Positions 44,118-52,879 of a DNA stretch of 64,000 nucleotides are shown here, one piece after another (positions within the stretch are counted from its first letter, which is position 1; the number at the start of each line of letters is the position of its first letter). The position numbers and the translations under genes are program-made. The DNA lies in contig CBDFHN010000002.1 of NCBI GenBank assembly GCA_965247735.1, forward strand, positions 62,001-126,000, read 5' to 3'. The notes beneath the pieces were generated by a model. It was not told the origin of the DNA, did no database searches, and saw nothing but the letters and a program-made list of their open reading frames with translations. The stretch is from JAOXRU01 sp965247735 (GTDB taxonomy: Bacteria; Bacteroidota; Bacteroidia; Flavobacteriales; Flavobacteriaceae).

Positions 44118-44145
44118 AATCTATATATAGTTGATTCTATAGATT
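44118..44145. promoter_or_regulatory. Candidate Lrp/AsnC operator
   Basis: A perfect 8-bp inverted repeat, AATCTATA (44118-44125) and TATAGATT (44138-44145), lies in the 160-base region between the divergent PLP-enzyme and Lrp/AsnC genes. AT-rich dyads of this kind are typical binding sites of Lrp-family regulators. The assignment is by position only. Confidence 0.45.
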
Positions 44146-44198
44146 TAATTTCATTATTATTAGTTTTTTGTATAGCTTTATAGAAATATTTTCAAGAA

Positions 44199-44657
44199 AT
44201 GGGTTTAGATCAAATAGATATCAAGTTATTGACATTGCTGCAAGAAGATGCCAAGCAAACCAATAAAAAACTATCCACAGTGTTGAACCTGTCTGTAACT
44301 GCTGTATATGAGCGGATTAAAAAACTAGAAAGAGAGGGTGTTATCGATAAATATGTGGCTTTAATTAGAAAAGAAAAGGTAGCGAAGGCTTTTGTGGCCT
44401 TTTGTCATATAAAACTGATCAAGCACTCACATAGCTATGTCGTAGATTTTGAAAAGGAAGTAACAACTATTCCAGAAATATTAGAATGTTACCACGTAAG
44501 TGGTGACTATGACTATTTATTAAAGGTATTGGTAAAAGATATAGCAGCCTTTAGAGAGTTTATGATTAAAAAACTAACCATGATAAATCATATTGGAAGT
44601 ACACATAGTATGTTAATGATAAGTGAAGTAAAGCATACTACTGCAATTTCTGTTTAA
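44199..44657 (+). CDS. Lrp/AsnC-family transcriptional regulator
   Basis: A 152-aa protein. The N-terminal helix-turn-helix is LDQIDIKLLTLLQEDAKQTN, then LNLSVTAVYERIKKLEREGV. The C-terminal RAM/AsnC ligand-binding domain includes CYHVSGDYDYLLKVLVKDIA. These proteins sense amino acids and form octamers on DNA. It is divergent from the methionine/cystathionine PLP enzyme, so it probably controls that gene in response to an amino acid. Confidence 0.92.
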   Translation: MGLDQIDIKLLTLLQEDAKQTNKKLSTVLNLSVTAVYERIKKLEREGVIDKYVALIRKEKVAKAFVAFCHIKLIKHSHSYVVDFEKEVTTIPEILECYHVSGDYDYLLKVLVKDIAAFREFMIKKLTMINHIGSTHSMLMISEVKHTTAISV

Positions 44658-44793
44658 TGGCTTACTAATGAATTTTTAAGGCATATAGTTGTTTTATTTT
44701 GAATATGATAGTTATCTTTTTAAAAGCGGTATAATCTGGCATTTTTTTCTATAATTAAGTGCAATTATCATATTTCTTTTCAAAAAACATGAT

Positions 44794-44801
44794 TACATTT
44801 G
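44794..44801 (+). promoter_or_regulatory. -7 box (TACATTTG) upstream of lpdA
   Basis: TACATTTG matches TAnnTTTG and lies 22 bases before the lpdA ATG. No clear -33 TTG at the expected distance was seen. Confidence 0.5.
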
Positions 44802-44823
44802 TATGAAATATTAAATAATAAAT

Positions 44824-46230
44824 ATGAATTCATACGATGTAGCCGTTATTGGCTCTGGACCTGGAGGTTATGTAGCAGCAATACGTTGCGCTCAACTCGG
44901 AATGAAAACTGCAATTATAGAAAAGTATCCAACACTAGGAGGTACATGCCTTAATGTTGGTTGTATTCCATCAAAAGCATTATTAGATTCTTCTCATCAT
45001 TATTCTGATGCTGTAAAGCATTTTGAAGATCATGGAATTGAAATTTCTGGTGAAGTAAAAGTTAATTTAGAAAAAATGATTGCACGTAAGCAATCTGTAG
45101 TAGAACAAACTTCTGGTGGTATCAATTTCCTTATGGAAAAAAATAAAATTGATATTTATGAAGGTGTTGGTGCTTTTAAAGACGCTACACATGTTACTGT
45201 TACTAAAGCTGATGGTTCTGTAGAAGAACTAGAAGCTAAAAACACAATTATAGCAACAGGTAGTAAACCATCTAGTTTGCCTTTTATAAAGTTAGATAAA
45301 GAACGTGTTATAACATCTACTGAGGCTTTAAAGCTAAAAGAAGTGCCAAAACATCTTATTGTTATTGGTGGTGGTGTTATTGGATTAGAATTAGGACAGG
45401 TATATAAACGTCTTGGTGCAGAAGTTTCTGTAGTAGAATATATGGATAGAATTATCCCTACTATGGATGCTGGTTTATCTAAAGAATTAGGTAGAACATT
45501 AAAAAAACAGAAGTTTAAACTTAATGTTTCTCATAAAGTAAAGTCTGTTGAGCGTGTAGGTGATGAAGTTATCGTTAAGGCAGATGATAAAAAAGGAAAA
45601 GAAGTAGAATTTAGAGGAGATTACTGTTTGGTAGCAGTTGGTCGTCGTCCATATACTGATGGATTAAATACTGAAGCTGCAGGTGTAAAATTAGACGATA
45701 GCGGTAGAGTAGCTACCAATGGTCATTTACAAACTAATGTGCCTAATATTTATGCTATTGGCGATGTTGTTGCTGGTGCAATGTTAGCACATAAAGCCGA
45801 AGAAGAAGGCGTATTGGTTGCTGAAACTTTAGCAGGTCAAAAGCCTCATATCGATTACAATCTTATTCCTGGAGTTGTATACACATGGCCTGAGGTTGCT
45901 GCTGTTGGTAAAACAGAAGAACAACTTAAAGAAGCTGGTGTTGCATACAAAACTGGTCAGTTTTCTATGCGTGCTTTAGGAAGAGCAAGAGCAAGTATGG
46001 ATATTGAAGGTTTCGTAAAAGTACTAGCAGATGCTACTACTGACGAAATTTTAGGTGTACATATGATTGGAGCAAGAGCAGCTGATATGATTGCTGAAGC
46101 AGTTATTGCAATGGAATTTAGAGCATCAGCAGAAGATGTGTCTAGAATGTCTCATGCACATCCAACCTATACAGAAGCTATTAAAGAAGCTGCATTAGCG
46201 GCAACAGGAGATAGAGCATTACATGCATAA
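44824..46230 (+). CDS. lpdA: Dihydrolipoyl dehydrogenase
   Basis: A 468-aa flavoprotein, the E3 component of pyruvate, 2-oxoglutarate or branched-chain dehydrogenase complexes. FAD-binding VIGSGPGGYVAAIRCAQLG; redox-active disulfide GGTCLNVGCIPSKALL; NAD-binding VIGGGVIGLELGQVYKRLG; and the C-terminal His-Glu pair in SHAHPTYTEAIKEAAL are all present. Length is normal. It stands alone here, without E1 or E2 genes. Confidence 0.96.
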   Translation: MNSYDVAVIGSGPGGYVAAIRCAQLGMKTAIIEKYPTLGGTCLNVGCIPSKALLDSSHHYSDAVKHFEDHGIEISGEVKVNLEKMIARKQSVVEQTSGGINFLMEKNKIDIYEGVGAFKDATHVTVTKADGSVEELEAKNTIIATGSKPSSLPFIKLDKERVITSTEALKLKEVPKHLIVIGGGVIGLELGQVYKRLGAEVSVVEYMDRIIPTMDAGLSKELGRTLKKQKFKLNVSHKVKSVERVGDEVIVKADDKKGKEVEFRGDYCLVAVGRRPYTDGLNTEAAGVKLDDSGRVATNGHLQTNVPNIYAIGDVVAGAMLAHKAEEEGVLVAETLAGQKPHIDYNLIPGVVYTWPEVAAVGKTEEQLKEAGVAYKTGQFSMRALGRARASMDIEGFVKVLADATTDEILGVHMIGARAADMIAEAVIAMEFRASAEDVSRMSHAHPTYTEAIKEAALAATGDRALHA

Positions 46231-46272
46231 TTAATTAGATAGTTTATTTGCTATTTAATCTTATAAAAAGTA

Positions 46273-46307
46273 AAAGCCAGTAACGAAAGTTACTGGCTTT
46301 TTTTATG
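46273..46307. terminator. Terminator after lpdA, shared with the convergent gene
   Basis: A perfect stem AAAGCCAGTAAC / GTTACTGGCTTT with a four-base loop and T-run lies between two convergent genes. A similar stem with the same GCCAGTA core recurs at 48177-48205. Confidence 0.85.
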
Positions 46308-46328
46308 TCTTTAGATTTAGAAGAGTGC

Positions 46329-48002
46329 TTAGTCTTTAATTTTTACTTTTACAAAGACATCTGTATCACCACTTAAATCTGATCTACCTTTTGTGTTTTC
46401 AATGTTTAATCCAAAAATAAATTCATTGTTAGAAGTTTGAATAAGTCTATCATACATAAACTTATTCAAAGTGAATTTATTAGTGGCCTTTTTTGTGTTT
46501 AAAATAAATTGCTTAGCCATTGTACCACTCTCATCATTAATTTTATAAGCAATCATATCTCCTTCATTGCCACTTGGATAATTTATTGGAGCTTGATTCT
46601 TATTGAGTTTTATATTCTTAACATGATCTATAAATACAATATAATGATTTCCTTTACTGTACAAATATGAATATCCTTTTTTTCTTTGAAAGCCAAAACT
46701 CTGTTTTTTAGGTATTTTTTTTATCCAAGAGATATTACTTTTTTTATCTATTTTTGAGATTAGAATATTATGACGATTATAAAAAGTGTTAATCCTATCA
46801 CTATTTGGACTAAAAAAATCTTCTGCAAGAGGTTCTTGTTCTCCAATTAGAATAATACTTTTATCGGAATTGAAAATTAAATCTTTTAATTTTAGGGACC
46901 TAATTCTAAGGTTTCTCTGTTTTTCTTTTTTTTGAACTTTCTTTTTTGGATCGCTTTCTAAGTATTGATTTAATACTTCTGAAGGAATTTTAAAAGTTTT
47001 AGTATTGTAATTACTAAGGTTAAATTTATTACTTATAAAAAAACCATCAACATTTACACTATCACGCAAACCTATATTATATAATCCAGCACAAAAAATT
47101 TTATTTTCTGCGTTTTCTGCTAATATTGCATCATTAATAAAATGATCAGTGATTTCAATTTTTGTAGTTAAAATTTTATTAGATTCTTCAGTAATTTTAA
47201 ATAACTCTACATGGTAGTTGTTTTTAAATTCTTTTCGTCTTTTTCGATCTTTTTTGTCTTTATTGTTATAAATTTTCGCTAATAAATATATATCTCCATT
47301 GGAAATTACTTTTGAGTCTATAATATCAAAATCATCATTTATATATGGTAATGTATATGTTTTAGACCATATTTTGGTTAAATCATGATTGTAAACATGT
47401 GCTGTATATATCTGTGGTTTTTCTCTGTCACTTTTTCCTTTTTCATTTTTCGTCCATTTTTTGTATTGGATAAGAATTTTTGTTTCATCTTTAGATTTTA
47501 ACACATCAAATTTGTCACCAAAATAGCTAGATTTAAATGTTATTGGTGAATATGCTAATTTCCCTGGATGGTCAATAAATAGTTTTTGTTTATCCAAAAA
47601 TCTTCCTTTATCAAAATCAATTTCTCTTATAAATAAGCGTTCATGTTTTGTTTTTCTCCCAGACCAAGCAGAATAAAAGTAATAACACCTGTTTTGTATC
47701 TTTAATACTTCTTCTGTTCTATAGTTGTCATGTAAATCTTCATATCCTTCTGTGTTCTCTATTTTACCTTTTAAAAGATCTAATTTTTGTATTGAGAAAT
47801 AATCTTTTGACGCGTTTATGTTTAGTATTTTATTATCTTTTTTTATATAGAAGATGTTTCTCATCATACTTCTACGAGTTTTATAAGGGTCACTTATGCT
47901 GTATTCAAAATGTTTAGAGAATTGTTTTTTAGGGAGTCGTTTTTGAGAAAAAGCCGAAAAAACAAATAAAAGGCTAGATAAAAATAGGAAGAAATTCTTC
48001 AT
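46329..48002 (-). CDS. Secreted protein of unknown function, copy 1 of a tandem pair
   Basis: A 557-aa protein with a signal peptide (KNFFLFLSSLLFVFSAFSQ). The rest is beta-rich and lysine-rich, with repeated strand patterns such as WSGRKTKHERLFIREIDFDK and IWSKTYTLPYINDDFDIIDS, suggestive of a propeller-like fold. It is not recognised beyond resemblance to its neighbour at 48231-49880, with which it shares whole motifs in the same order (WSGRKTKHERL, IDHPGKLA, ILIGEQ, YKINDESGTMAKQ). A TTG-N19-TATATTTG promoter lies about 100 bases upstream. No enzyme motif is seen. Confidence 0.7.
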   Translation of the reverse strand: MKNFFLFLSSLLFVFSAFSQKRLPKKQFSKHFEYSISDPYKTRRSMMRNIFYIKKDNKILNINASKDYFSIQKLDLLKGKIENTEGYEDLHDNYRTEEVLKIQNRCYYFYSAWSGRKTKHERLFIREIDFDKGRFLDKQKLFIDHPGKLAYSPITFKSSYFGDKFDVLKSKDETKILIQYKKWTKNEKGKSDREKPQIYTAHVYNHDLTKIWSKTYTLPYINDDFDIIDSKVISNGDIYLLAKIYNNKDKKDRKRRKEFKNNYHVELFKITEESNKILTTKIEITDHFINDAILAENAENKIFCAGLYNIGLRDSVNVDGFFISNKFNLSNYNTKTFKIPSEVLNQYLESDPKKKVQKKEKQRNLRIRSLKLKDLIFNSDKSIILIGEQEPLAEDFFSPNSDRINTFYNRHNILISKIDKKSNISWIKKIPKKQSFGFQRKKGYSYLYSKGNHYIVFIDHVKNIKLNKNQAPINYPSGNEGDMIAYKINDESGTMAKQFILNTKKATNKFTLNKFMYDRLIQTSNNEFIFGLNIENTKGRSDLSGDTDVFVKVKIKD

Positions 48003-48097
48003 AAAATGGTAAAATGGTTTTAATGAGATTATGTTAGGTTTTTAGGCTTTTCAGAGAATTATAATAAAGAGAAATCAATGAATTGCCAAATTTTTTG

Positions 48098-48127
48098 CAA
48101 ATATAAAACTTACACGATCAAAACCAA
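48098..48127 (-). promoter_or_regulatory. Bacteroidetes-type promoter for the first unknown paralog
   Basis: On the reverse strand, TTG (48127-48125), a 19-base spacer and TATATTTG (48105-48098) match the -33/-7 consensus exactly. The leader would be about 90 bases long. Confidence 0.6.
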
Positions 48128-48176
48128 AAATAATAGCTGTTTGAGAAGTTATATTCTCTTATTTATGATAAAAAGA

Positions 48177-48205
48177 AAAGCCAGTAACTCTCGCTACTGG
48201 CATTT
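48177..48205 (-). terminator. Terminator after the second unknown paralog
   Basis: On the reverse strand, GCCAGTA / TACTGGC arms are followed by TTTTCTTTTT, 26 bases beyond the stop of the gene at 48231. Confidence 0.75.
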
Positions 48206-48230
48206 TATGTGTTGAGTTTAAGAAATTTGC

Positions 48231-49880
48231 TTAATCTTTAATTTTCAGACTAACCAATACTTTTTTCTTCCCGCTTTCGTCAAATTTTAGAATTAGCTCA
48301 TTTTTACTTAGTTCAAAAATATGCTTCTTTGAGAATTCGAGTAAAACTAATTTTTCTTTTGCTCTTCTTGTATCAAAAATAGATTCTTTTGTTACAGCAC
48401 CTGTGTTGTCATCAATAATATAAGCTGTTAAGTAACCTCCTTTACCTGATTTGTGTTTTGCTGGAACCTCATCTATTGGTAACTCTAAGTTTTTAACATT
48501 ATCTAAATAAAACAAATAGTGTTTATTGTTAACATAGTGACTGTAATATGACATGTCTCTTAAAGGACGAGAACCTACTTGCCTTTTTGGTAACTTTTTC
48601 ATCCATGTCATTTTTTTTGAAGCATCAATTTTAGTTACTAGAATATCTCTATAGTAATAACTATACTGGGTTCGTCCTTTCATTGACGTACTGGTTACAA
48701 GATAATACTGTTCACCAATCAAAATCAGGCTACCATCATCATGAAACAACACATCGTTAAGGACTAGGTTTTCAAATTCAGCGTTTTCTTTTTTCTTTTT
48801 GTTTTTTTTAATATCCTTTTTGCTTTTGTAATGATTTAAAATTTCTAAAGGAATTTCATAAGAGTTGTTGTTTAAAACCTCACCAGTTTTCGAAAATTCA
48901 CAAACATATATTCCGTCAGCATTTTTTGTATTAATTTTATCTTTTGAAGAAAACAATCCTTTGTTTGTTGTGATTCCTTTAGAATAGAAGCCAGCAGCAA
49001 CTATGTTTTTTTGATTGTTTTCGAATAGGTTAATATTGTTTATATAATTATTATCTAGAGAAATTTTTGTTCTGGTTATCTCATCACTTTCAGGAGTATA
49101 AACGAATAATTCTGTATGATAATTTTGTTTGCCATCTTTTTTTTCATGATCGCTATCATCATGAAATACTTTGACTAGCTCGTAAACAATTCCATGAGAG
49201 CTAACGGTAATGCTTAATGTTTCCATTTTTCTTTCCGTATATGGCATGGTATATTCTCTTGACCATATTTTTTCTAATTTCGGATTAAAAACTTTAATAT
49301 TAACAGTATCTGTACTTTTGGTGTCTCTTTTAAATTTCGGTTTTTTTCTGGATCTAATCAACAATTTAGTACTATCTTCAGACCTATAAAAATTGAATTT
49401 GGATCCAGTACTTAGTACATTATAACTTCTTTTATTGTACGTTAATTCACCCGCTAATTTTCCTTTATGATCAATAAGTTTTACTGGTTTTTCAGCAAAC
49501 TGTCCTTTTTCAAAATCAATTTCTCTATAATAAAGTCGCTCATGTTTTGTTTTTCTACCAGACCATGAGGAGTATAATAGGTAATAATTGTTTTTCATTT
49601 CAATCATATTTTCTATAATATGATTTTTGGGTAAATCTTCATACTCATTATTTGAGTCAGGTTTTAAGTTTTTTGCATCAATTTTTTTGATGATAAATTT
49701 CTTCTCATAAGGAATAACAACTAAAGCACTATTATCTTTAGTAAAATAGTAGGGAATGTACTTGTCTTTGTCTTTGTAGACTTCACCAACAGTATATTCA
49801 AAGTTATCTGAAAGTGATTTTTGTGCAGTTGCAGTAAAAAAAAACAAAAAACTGCATAAGAATAATAAGTAATTCTTCAT
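48231..49880 (-). CDS. Secreted protein of unknown function, copy 2 of a tandem pair
   Basis: A paralog of the 46329-48002 product, 549 aa from the ATG at 49880 (MKNYLLFLCSFLFFFTATAQ, a signal peptide). Shared motifs include YSSWSGRKTKHERLYYREID, IDHKGKLAGELTY, IWSREYTMPYTE, LILIGEQYYLV and MTWMKKLPKRQ. A frame extension of four codons to a TTG comes from the inserted IS and is not native. An IS4-family element sits 7 bases upstream of the ATG and cuts the gene off from its original leader. Function is unknown; the coding frame itself is intact. Confidence 0.7.
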   Translation of the reverse strand: MKNYLLFLCSFLFFFTATAQKSLSDNFEYTVGEVYKDKDKYIPYYFTKDNSALVVIPYEKKFIIKKIDAKNLKPDSNNEYEDLPKNHIIENMIEMKNNYYLLYSSWSGRKTKHERLYYREIDFEKGQFAEKPVKLIDHKGKLAGELTYNKRSYNVLSTGSKFNFYRSEDSTKLLIRSRKKPKFKRDTKSTDTVNIKVFNPKLEKIWSREYTMPYTERKMETLSITVSSHGIVYELVKVFHDDSDHEKKDGKQNYHTELFVYTPESDEITRTKISLDNNYINNINLFENNQKNIVAAGFYSKGITTNKGLFSSKDKINTKNADGIYVCEFSKTGEVLNNNSYEIPLEILNHYKSKKDIKKNKKKKENAEFENLVLNDVLFHDDGSLILIGEQYYLVTSTSMKGRTQYSYYYRDILVTKIDASKKMTWMKKLPKRQVGSRPLRDMSYYSHYVNNKHYLFYLDNVKNLELPIDEVPAKHKSGKGGYLTAYIIDDNTGAVTKESIFDTRRAKEKLVLLEFSKKHIFELSKNELILKFDESGKKKVLVSLKIKD

Positions 49881-49887
49881 AAAATAA

Positions 49888-51276
49888 CACAACTATCCGA
49901 AAGTTGCAAATTCAAAATAGCCTGAGAATCCCGTATTTTTGGTTTGCGAACTTTAAATACATTTTATGGGACTCTACAAGCGCACTAAAAATACAAATAC
50001 TCCACTACTTCGCCAAATTCTAGATTTAGTACCTAGGTGGATTTTTTCTCGCAGTACCGCACAGCATAAAAGTGACAAAGGCTGTAGCCGATATAAAGCT
50101 TACGATCAATTTGTAGCACTAACTTTCGGACAGCTGAATAAGTGTTACACTTTAAGTGATATTTCTACTGGTATTGGGGTTAGTGAAACCTTTATCTCAA
50201 GTTTAGGTCTTTCTCAGAGTCCAGCAACATCTACCATGAGTGATGGTAATAAGAACCGGAGCTATAAGGTGTTCGAGAGCCTGTATAAAGGTTTATTAAC
50301 ACATTATACGCACCTATTATCAAAACGTCATGAATCCCATATTATCAAAGAAATCAAAGACCGCAGTATAAAACTAATAGACAGCTCCGTTATTAGTCTA
50401 TGCTTATCCATGTTTGACTGGGCAAAGTTTCGGACAGCAAAAGGAGGAATCAAAATACACACCTGTTGGGACGATACAATGATGATACCAGATGTAGTAA
50501 ACATCACTCCTGCCAAACTACATGATCGCTATGGACTTGAACAACTGGTCTTTTCAAAAGGTACCATAGTGGTTGAGGATAGGGCTTATTTTGATTTTCT
50601 TCTAATGTTGCAAAGAATAAGAGCAGAGAATGTTTTTGTTACTCGCATAAAAACCAATACCGTATTCGAGACTATGCGAGAATTGGAACTTCCTGAAAAT
50701 AGTGACCAAGACATTTTGAAGGATGAAATTATAAGACTCACTAGCAAGAAAGCTGTTCAAACAGGAATCAACCAAGTAGAACTGCGATTGGTTCATGTTT
50801 ACAAGCCTGATGAAAACAAGGTTATAGAAATCATTACCAACCAACTAGATTGGAAAGCCAGAACCATTGCTGACCTTTACAAAAAACGATGGGACATCGA
50901 GTTATTCTTTAAAGCAATCAAACAGAACCTTCAGATCAAAACCTTTGTCGGAACAAGCGAAAATGCTGTAAAATCACAGATATACATTGCATTGACAACC
51001 TATTTATTGCTTCAGCTCATCGTCAGGACTATTGCCAAGAAGAATCATGCCTTTTCCAATTTCGTAGAGAAAATAAGGATTTGTCTCTCGTTTTATCTCA
51101 CCCTTGACTATGTCTGCAATCAGGTAGGAGAAGGAGCAAAGAAAATAAGAGGAAAACCACAAGCAAATCTACCTTTCAAGATAGACTTATTTTCCATGTA
51201 AATCTCAATATTGAGCCAGATCATCGTGGTTCATAAGGTTTTTATGTCTTATCTGAAAAACTTTCGGATGGCTGTG
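49888..51276 (+). mobile_element. IS4-family insertion sequence with 9-bp target duplication
   Basis: The left end CACAACTATCCGAAAGTT (49888-49905) and the right-end complement CACAGCCATCCGAAAGTT (51259-51276) are inverted repeats matching at 15 of 18 positions. The element is flanked by a perfect direct repeat ATAAAATAA at 49879-49887 and 51277-51285, the target duplication. It encodes one intact transposase, so it is probably a recent, potentially active insertion. Confidence 0.9.
49966..51201 (+). CDS. IS4-family DDE transposase
   Basis: A 411-aa protein. The N-terminal region (RWIFSRSTAQHKSDKGCSRY, DQFVALTFGQLNKCYTLSDI) is the DUF4372 type. Catalytic Asp residues lie in IKLIDSSVISLCL and VVEDRAYFDFLL. 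The IS4 signature Y-x2-R-x3-E-x6-K is exact in YKKRWDIELFFKAIK. The frame is intact and of full length, so the enzyme is likely functional. Confidence 0.93.
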   Translation: MGLYKRTKNTNTPLLRQILDLVPRWIFSRSTAQHKSDKGCSRYKAYDQFVALTFGQLNKCYTLSDISTGIGVSETFISSLGLSQSPATSTMSDGNKNRSYKVFESLYKGLLTHYTHLLSKRHESHIIKEIKDRSIKLIDSSVISLCLSMFDWAKFRTAKGGIKIHTCWDDTMMIPDVVNITPAKLHDRYGLEQLVFSKGTIVVEDRAYFDFLLMLQRIRAENVFVTRIKTNTVFETMRELELPENSDQDILKDEIIRLTSKKAVQTGINQVELRLVHVYKPDENKVIEIITNQLDWKARTIADLYKKRWDIELFFKAIKQNLQIKTFVGTSENAVKSQIYIALTTYLLLQLIVRTIAKKNHAFSNFVEKIRICLSFYLTLDYVCNQVGEGAKKIRGKPQANLPFKIDLFSM

Positions 51277-51285
51277 ATAAAATAA

Positions 51286-51437
51286 TAAAATTTAGGTTGT
51301 AAATGTTAATATTGAAGTTATGAAGTCAAGTGAGTTATTTCGGCAATTTACGATAAATATGGGTGTTGAACTAGTTTTTGTATGATTTTACATACAAAAA
51401 TTAAGAAAACTATGGTTTTTGATAATAGTAATTAGTG
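51286..51437. other. Displaced upstream region of the second unknown paralog
   Basis: About 150 bases of AT-rich non-coding DNA. Before the IS insertion it would have adjoined the start codon at 49880, so it holds that gene's original leader. It contains a GTATG...CATAC inverted repeat around TTTTTGTATGATTTTACATACAAAAA (51375-51400). No exact TAnnTTTG box was seen on the reverse strand. Confidence 0.4.
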
Positions 51438-52619
51438 TTATATCCTCCTAAACAATAAAATACGAAGTTTACGAATTAGAATTTTTGATTGATTATAAAA
51501 TAATATCAATCCGCTTTTTAGGATTTTGCTAACAGGTTTGCTTACAAGTTGAATACGAGCTTTTAGCTGTACACTATTTTTTTCATAACGTAATGCTAAA
51601 TAGCTGTTGGCTATTACAAATAGTATTGCACCGATTGTTACTGTATATGGGTTTAGAGAATGGTATAGAAACTGGTACAATCCTAATCCTGTAAAACTTC
51701 CATATAAAATCACAAAATGGATAACATAGATGGATAGTGTACTTGCACCAATTTTAAGGATGGTTTTATTCGTAAAGGAATTTCTAAAAATCATAAAAAC
51801 TGCAAAAACCATAAAAACATCTCCTAGTCTTATAAATAAGTAGTTGTTGTTTTTAATGTTTTGAAAAAGTTCGATTCCAGTAAAATTATAAGCACCCAAA
51901 AATAGGGCAGAAGAAAAGAATATTAAACCTAAACCTATGAGGATGGATAAGGGGATAGCAATACTATAAAGCTGCTTACTGGTTTTGTATTTATTAAACT
52001 GATACGCCAAAAAACCTCCAAAACTTGCATAACCAAACCATGGTGTAATTGTAAAAACGGAACCATTTACTTTTGAAAAATAGTTTTCTATTGCAAAAGG
52101 TAGAAAATCAAAATTCCAAAGTTCATACATGGGTTCAAAAAGGAATAATACAACACTAAACCCCAAAAGACTAGCAGGAAAAAGATTTTTGTTTCTTTTT
52201 TGAGTGAGTTTAAATATTCCAATAATAAGCAGTAACGATATTGCAATACAATGCAATACATTTACTACATAAAAACTATTGTAAATTTCACCAATAAGTA
52301 ATCCCCAAAAGTTTAATTGCAATAAATAAGCAATAATTAATAGTTGAAATACTCTTTTTAATCCTTTGTTGATCCGTTGACTTTGATAAACAAGATCCTT
52401 TTTTTTAATCAGTAAATAGGTGAAAATAAAACCAGATAAGGTAAAAAATGTAGGAGCAGTAACGCCTCTAAAATATTTCCAAATGTTATAAACAATACTA
52501 GAATCGTCTTTATAGATAGGGTCTAACAATCCATCAATAAAATGACCTTCGAGCATCATAATAATTGCCCAAGCGCGCATTGCATCAATAAAGTATAACC
52601 TATAATTTTGTTGATTCAT
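51438..52619 (-). CDS. Integral membrane acyltransferase-like protein (HGSNAT/DUF1624 type), intact copy
   Basis: A 393-aa polytopic protein with about ten transmembrane helices. The N-terminal YFIDAMRAWAIIMMLEGHF carries the D-x-x-R...H pattern of membrane acyltransferases of the heparan-glucosaminide acetyltransferase/acyltransferase-3 type. The substrate is unknown. It is divergent from pabB in the original layout. A truncated second copy lies at 52877-53661. The C-terminal 30 residues are basic and cytoplasmic (KSGLILFYNQSKILIRKLRI). Confidence 0.75.
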   Translation of the reverse strand: MNQQNYRLYFIDAMRAWAIIMMLEGHFIDGLLDPIYKDDSSIVYNIWKYFRGVTAPTFFTLSGFIFTYLLIKKKDLVYQSQRINKGLKRVFQLLIIAYLLQLNFWGLLIGEIYNSFYVVNVLHCIAISLLLIIGIFKLTQKRNKNLFPASLLGFSVVLFLFEPMYELWNFDFLPFAIENYFSKVNGSVFTITPWFGYASFGGFLAYQFNKYKTSKQLYSIAIPLSILIGLGLIFFSSALFLGAYNFTGIELFQNIKNNNYLFIRLGDVFMVFAVFMIFRNSFTNKTILKIGASTLSIYVIHFVILYGSFTGLGLYQFLYHSLNPYTVTIGAILFVIANSYLALRYEKNSVQLKARIQLVSKPVSKILKSGLILFYNQSKILIRKLRILLFRRI

Positions 52620-52788
52620 ATGTTTTAACTTACTATATATACTTAAAAATCACGGTTTTGGATTTCCTCCGCAAAAATACTCAATTTAATAAGTTTTGTT
52701 TTGTATTTTTATCAAAAATTTAAAACCCCTAGGGTTAAAAGGGGCTAACACCCTATAAAATAACGTTTTGTTAGGTTTGTAAGAGTAA

Positions 52789-52879
52789 ATGAGAGTAGAA
52801 AAAGTGTATACAATAGTAGAAAAAGCCAGTTTTGTGGAATCTCTACTAGCTTGGGGAAATCAGTTTAATGAGGTAGTTT
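52789..52879 (+). pseudogene. 5' stub of pabB (30 codons)
   Basis: The sequence MRVEKVYTIVEKASFVESLL followed by AWGNQFNEVV is identical in 29 of 30 residues to the start of pabB at 53822. It then runs into antisense acyltransferase sequence and stops at 52995. It is the truncated pabB end of the left copy of the duplication and encodes no functional product. At DNA level only 3 of about 88 bases differ from the intact gene. Confidence 0.9.
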
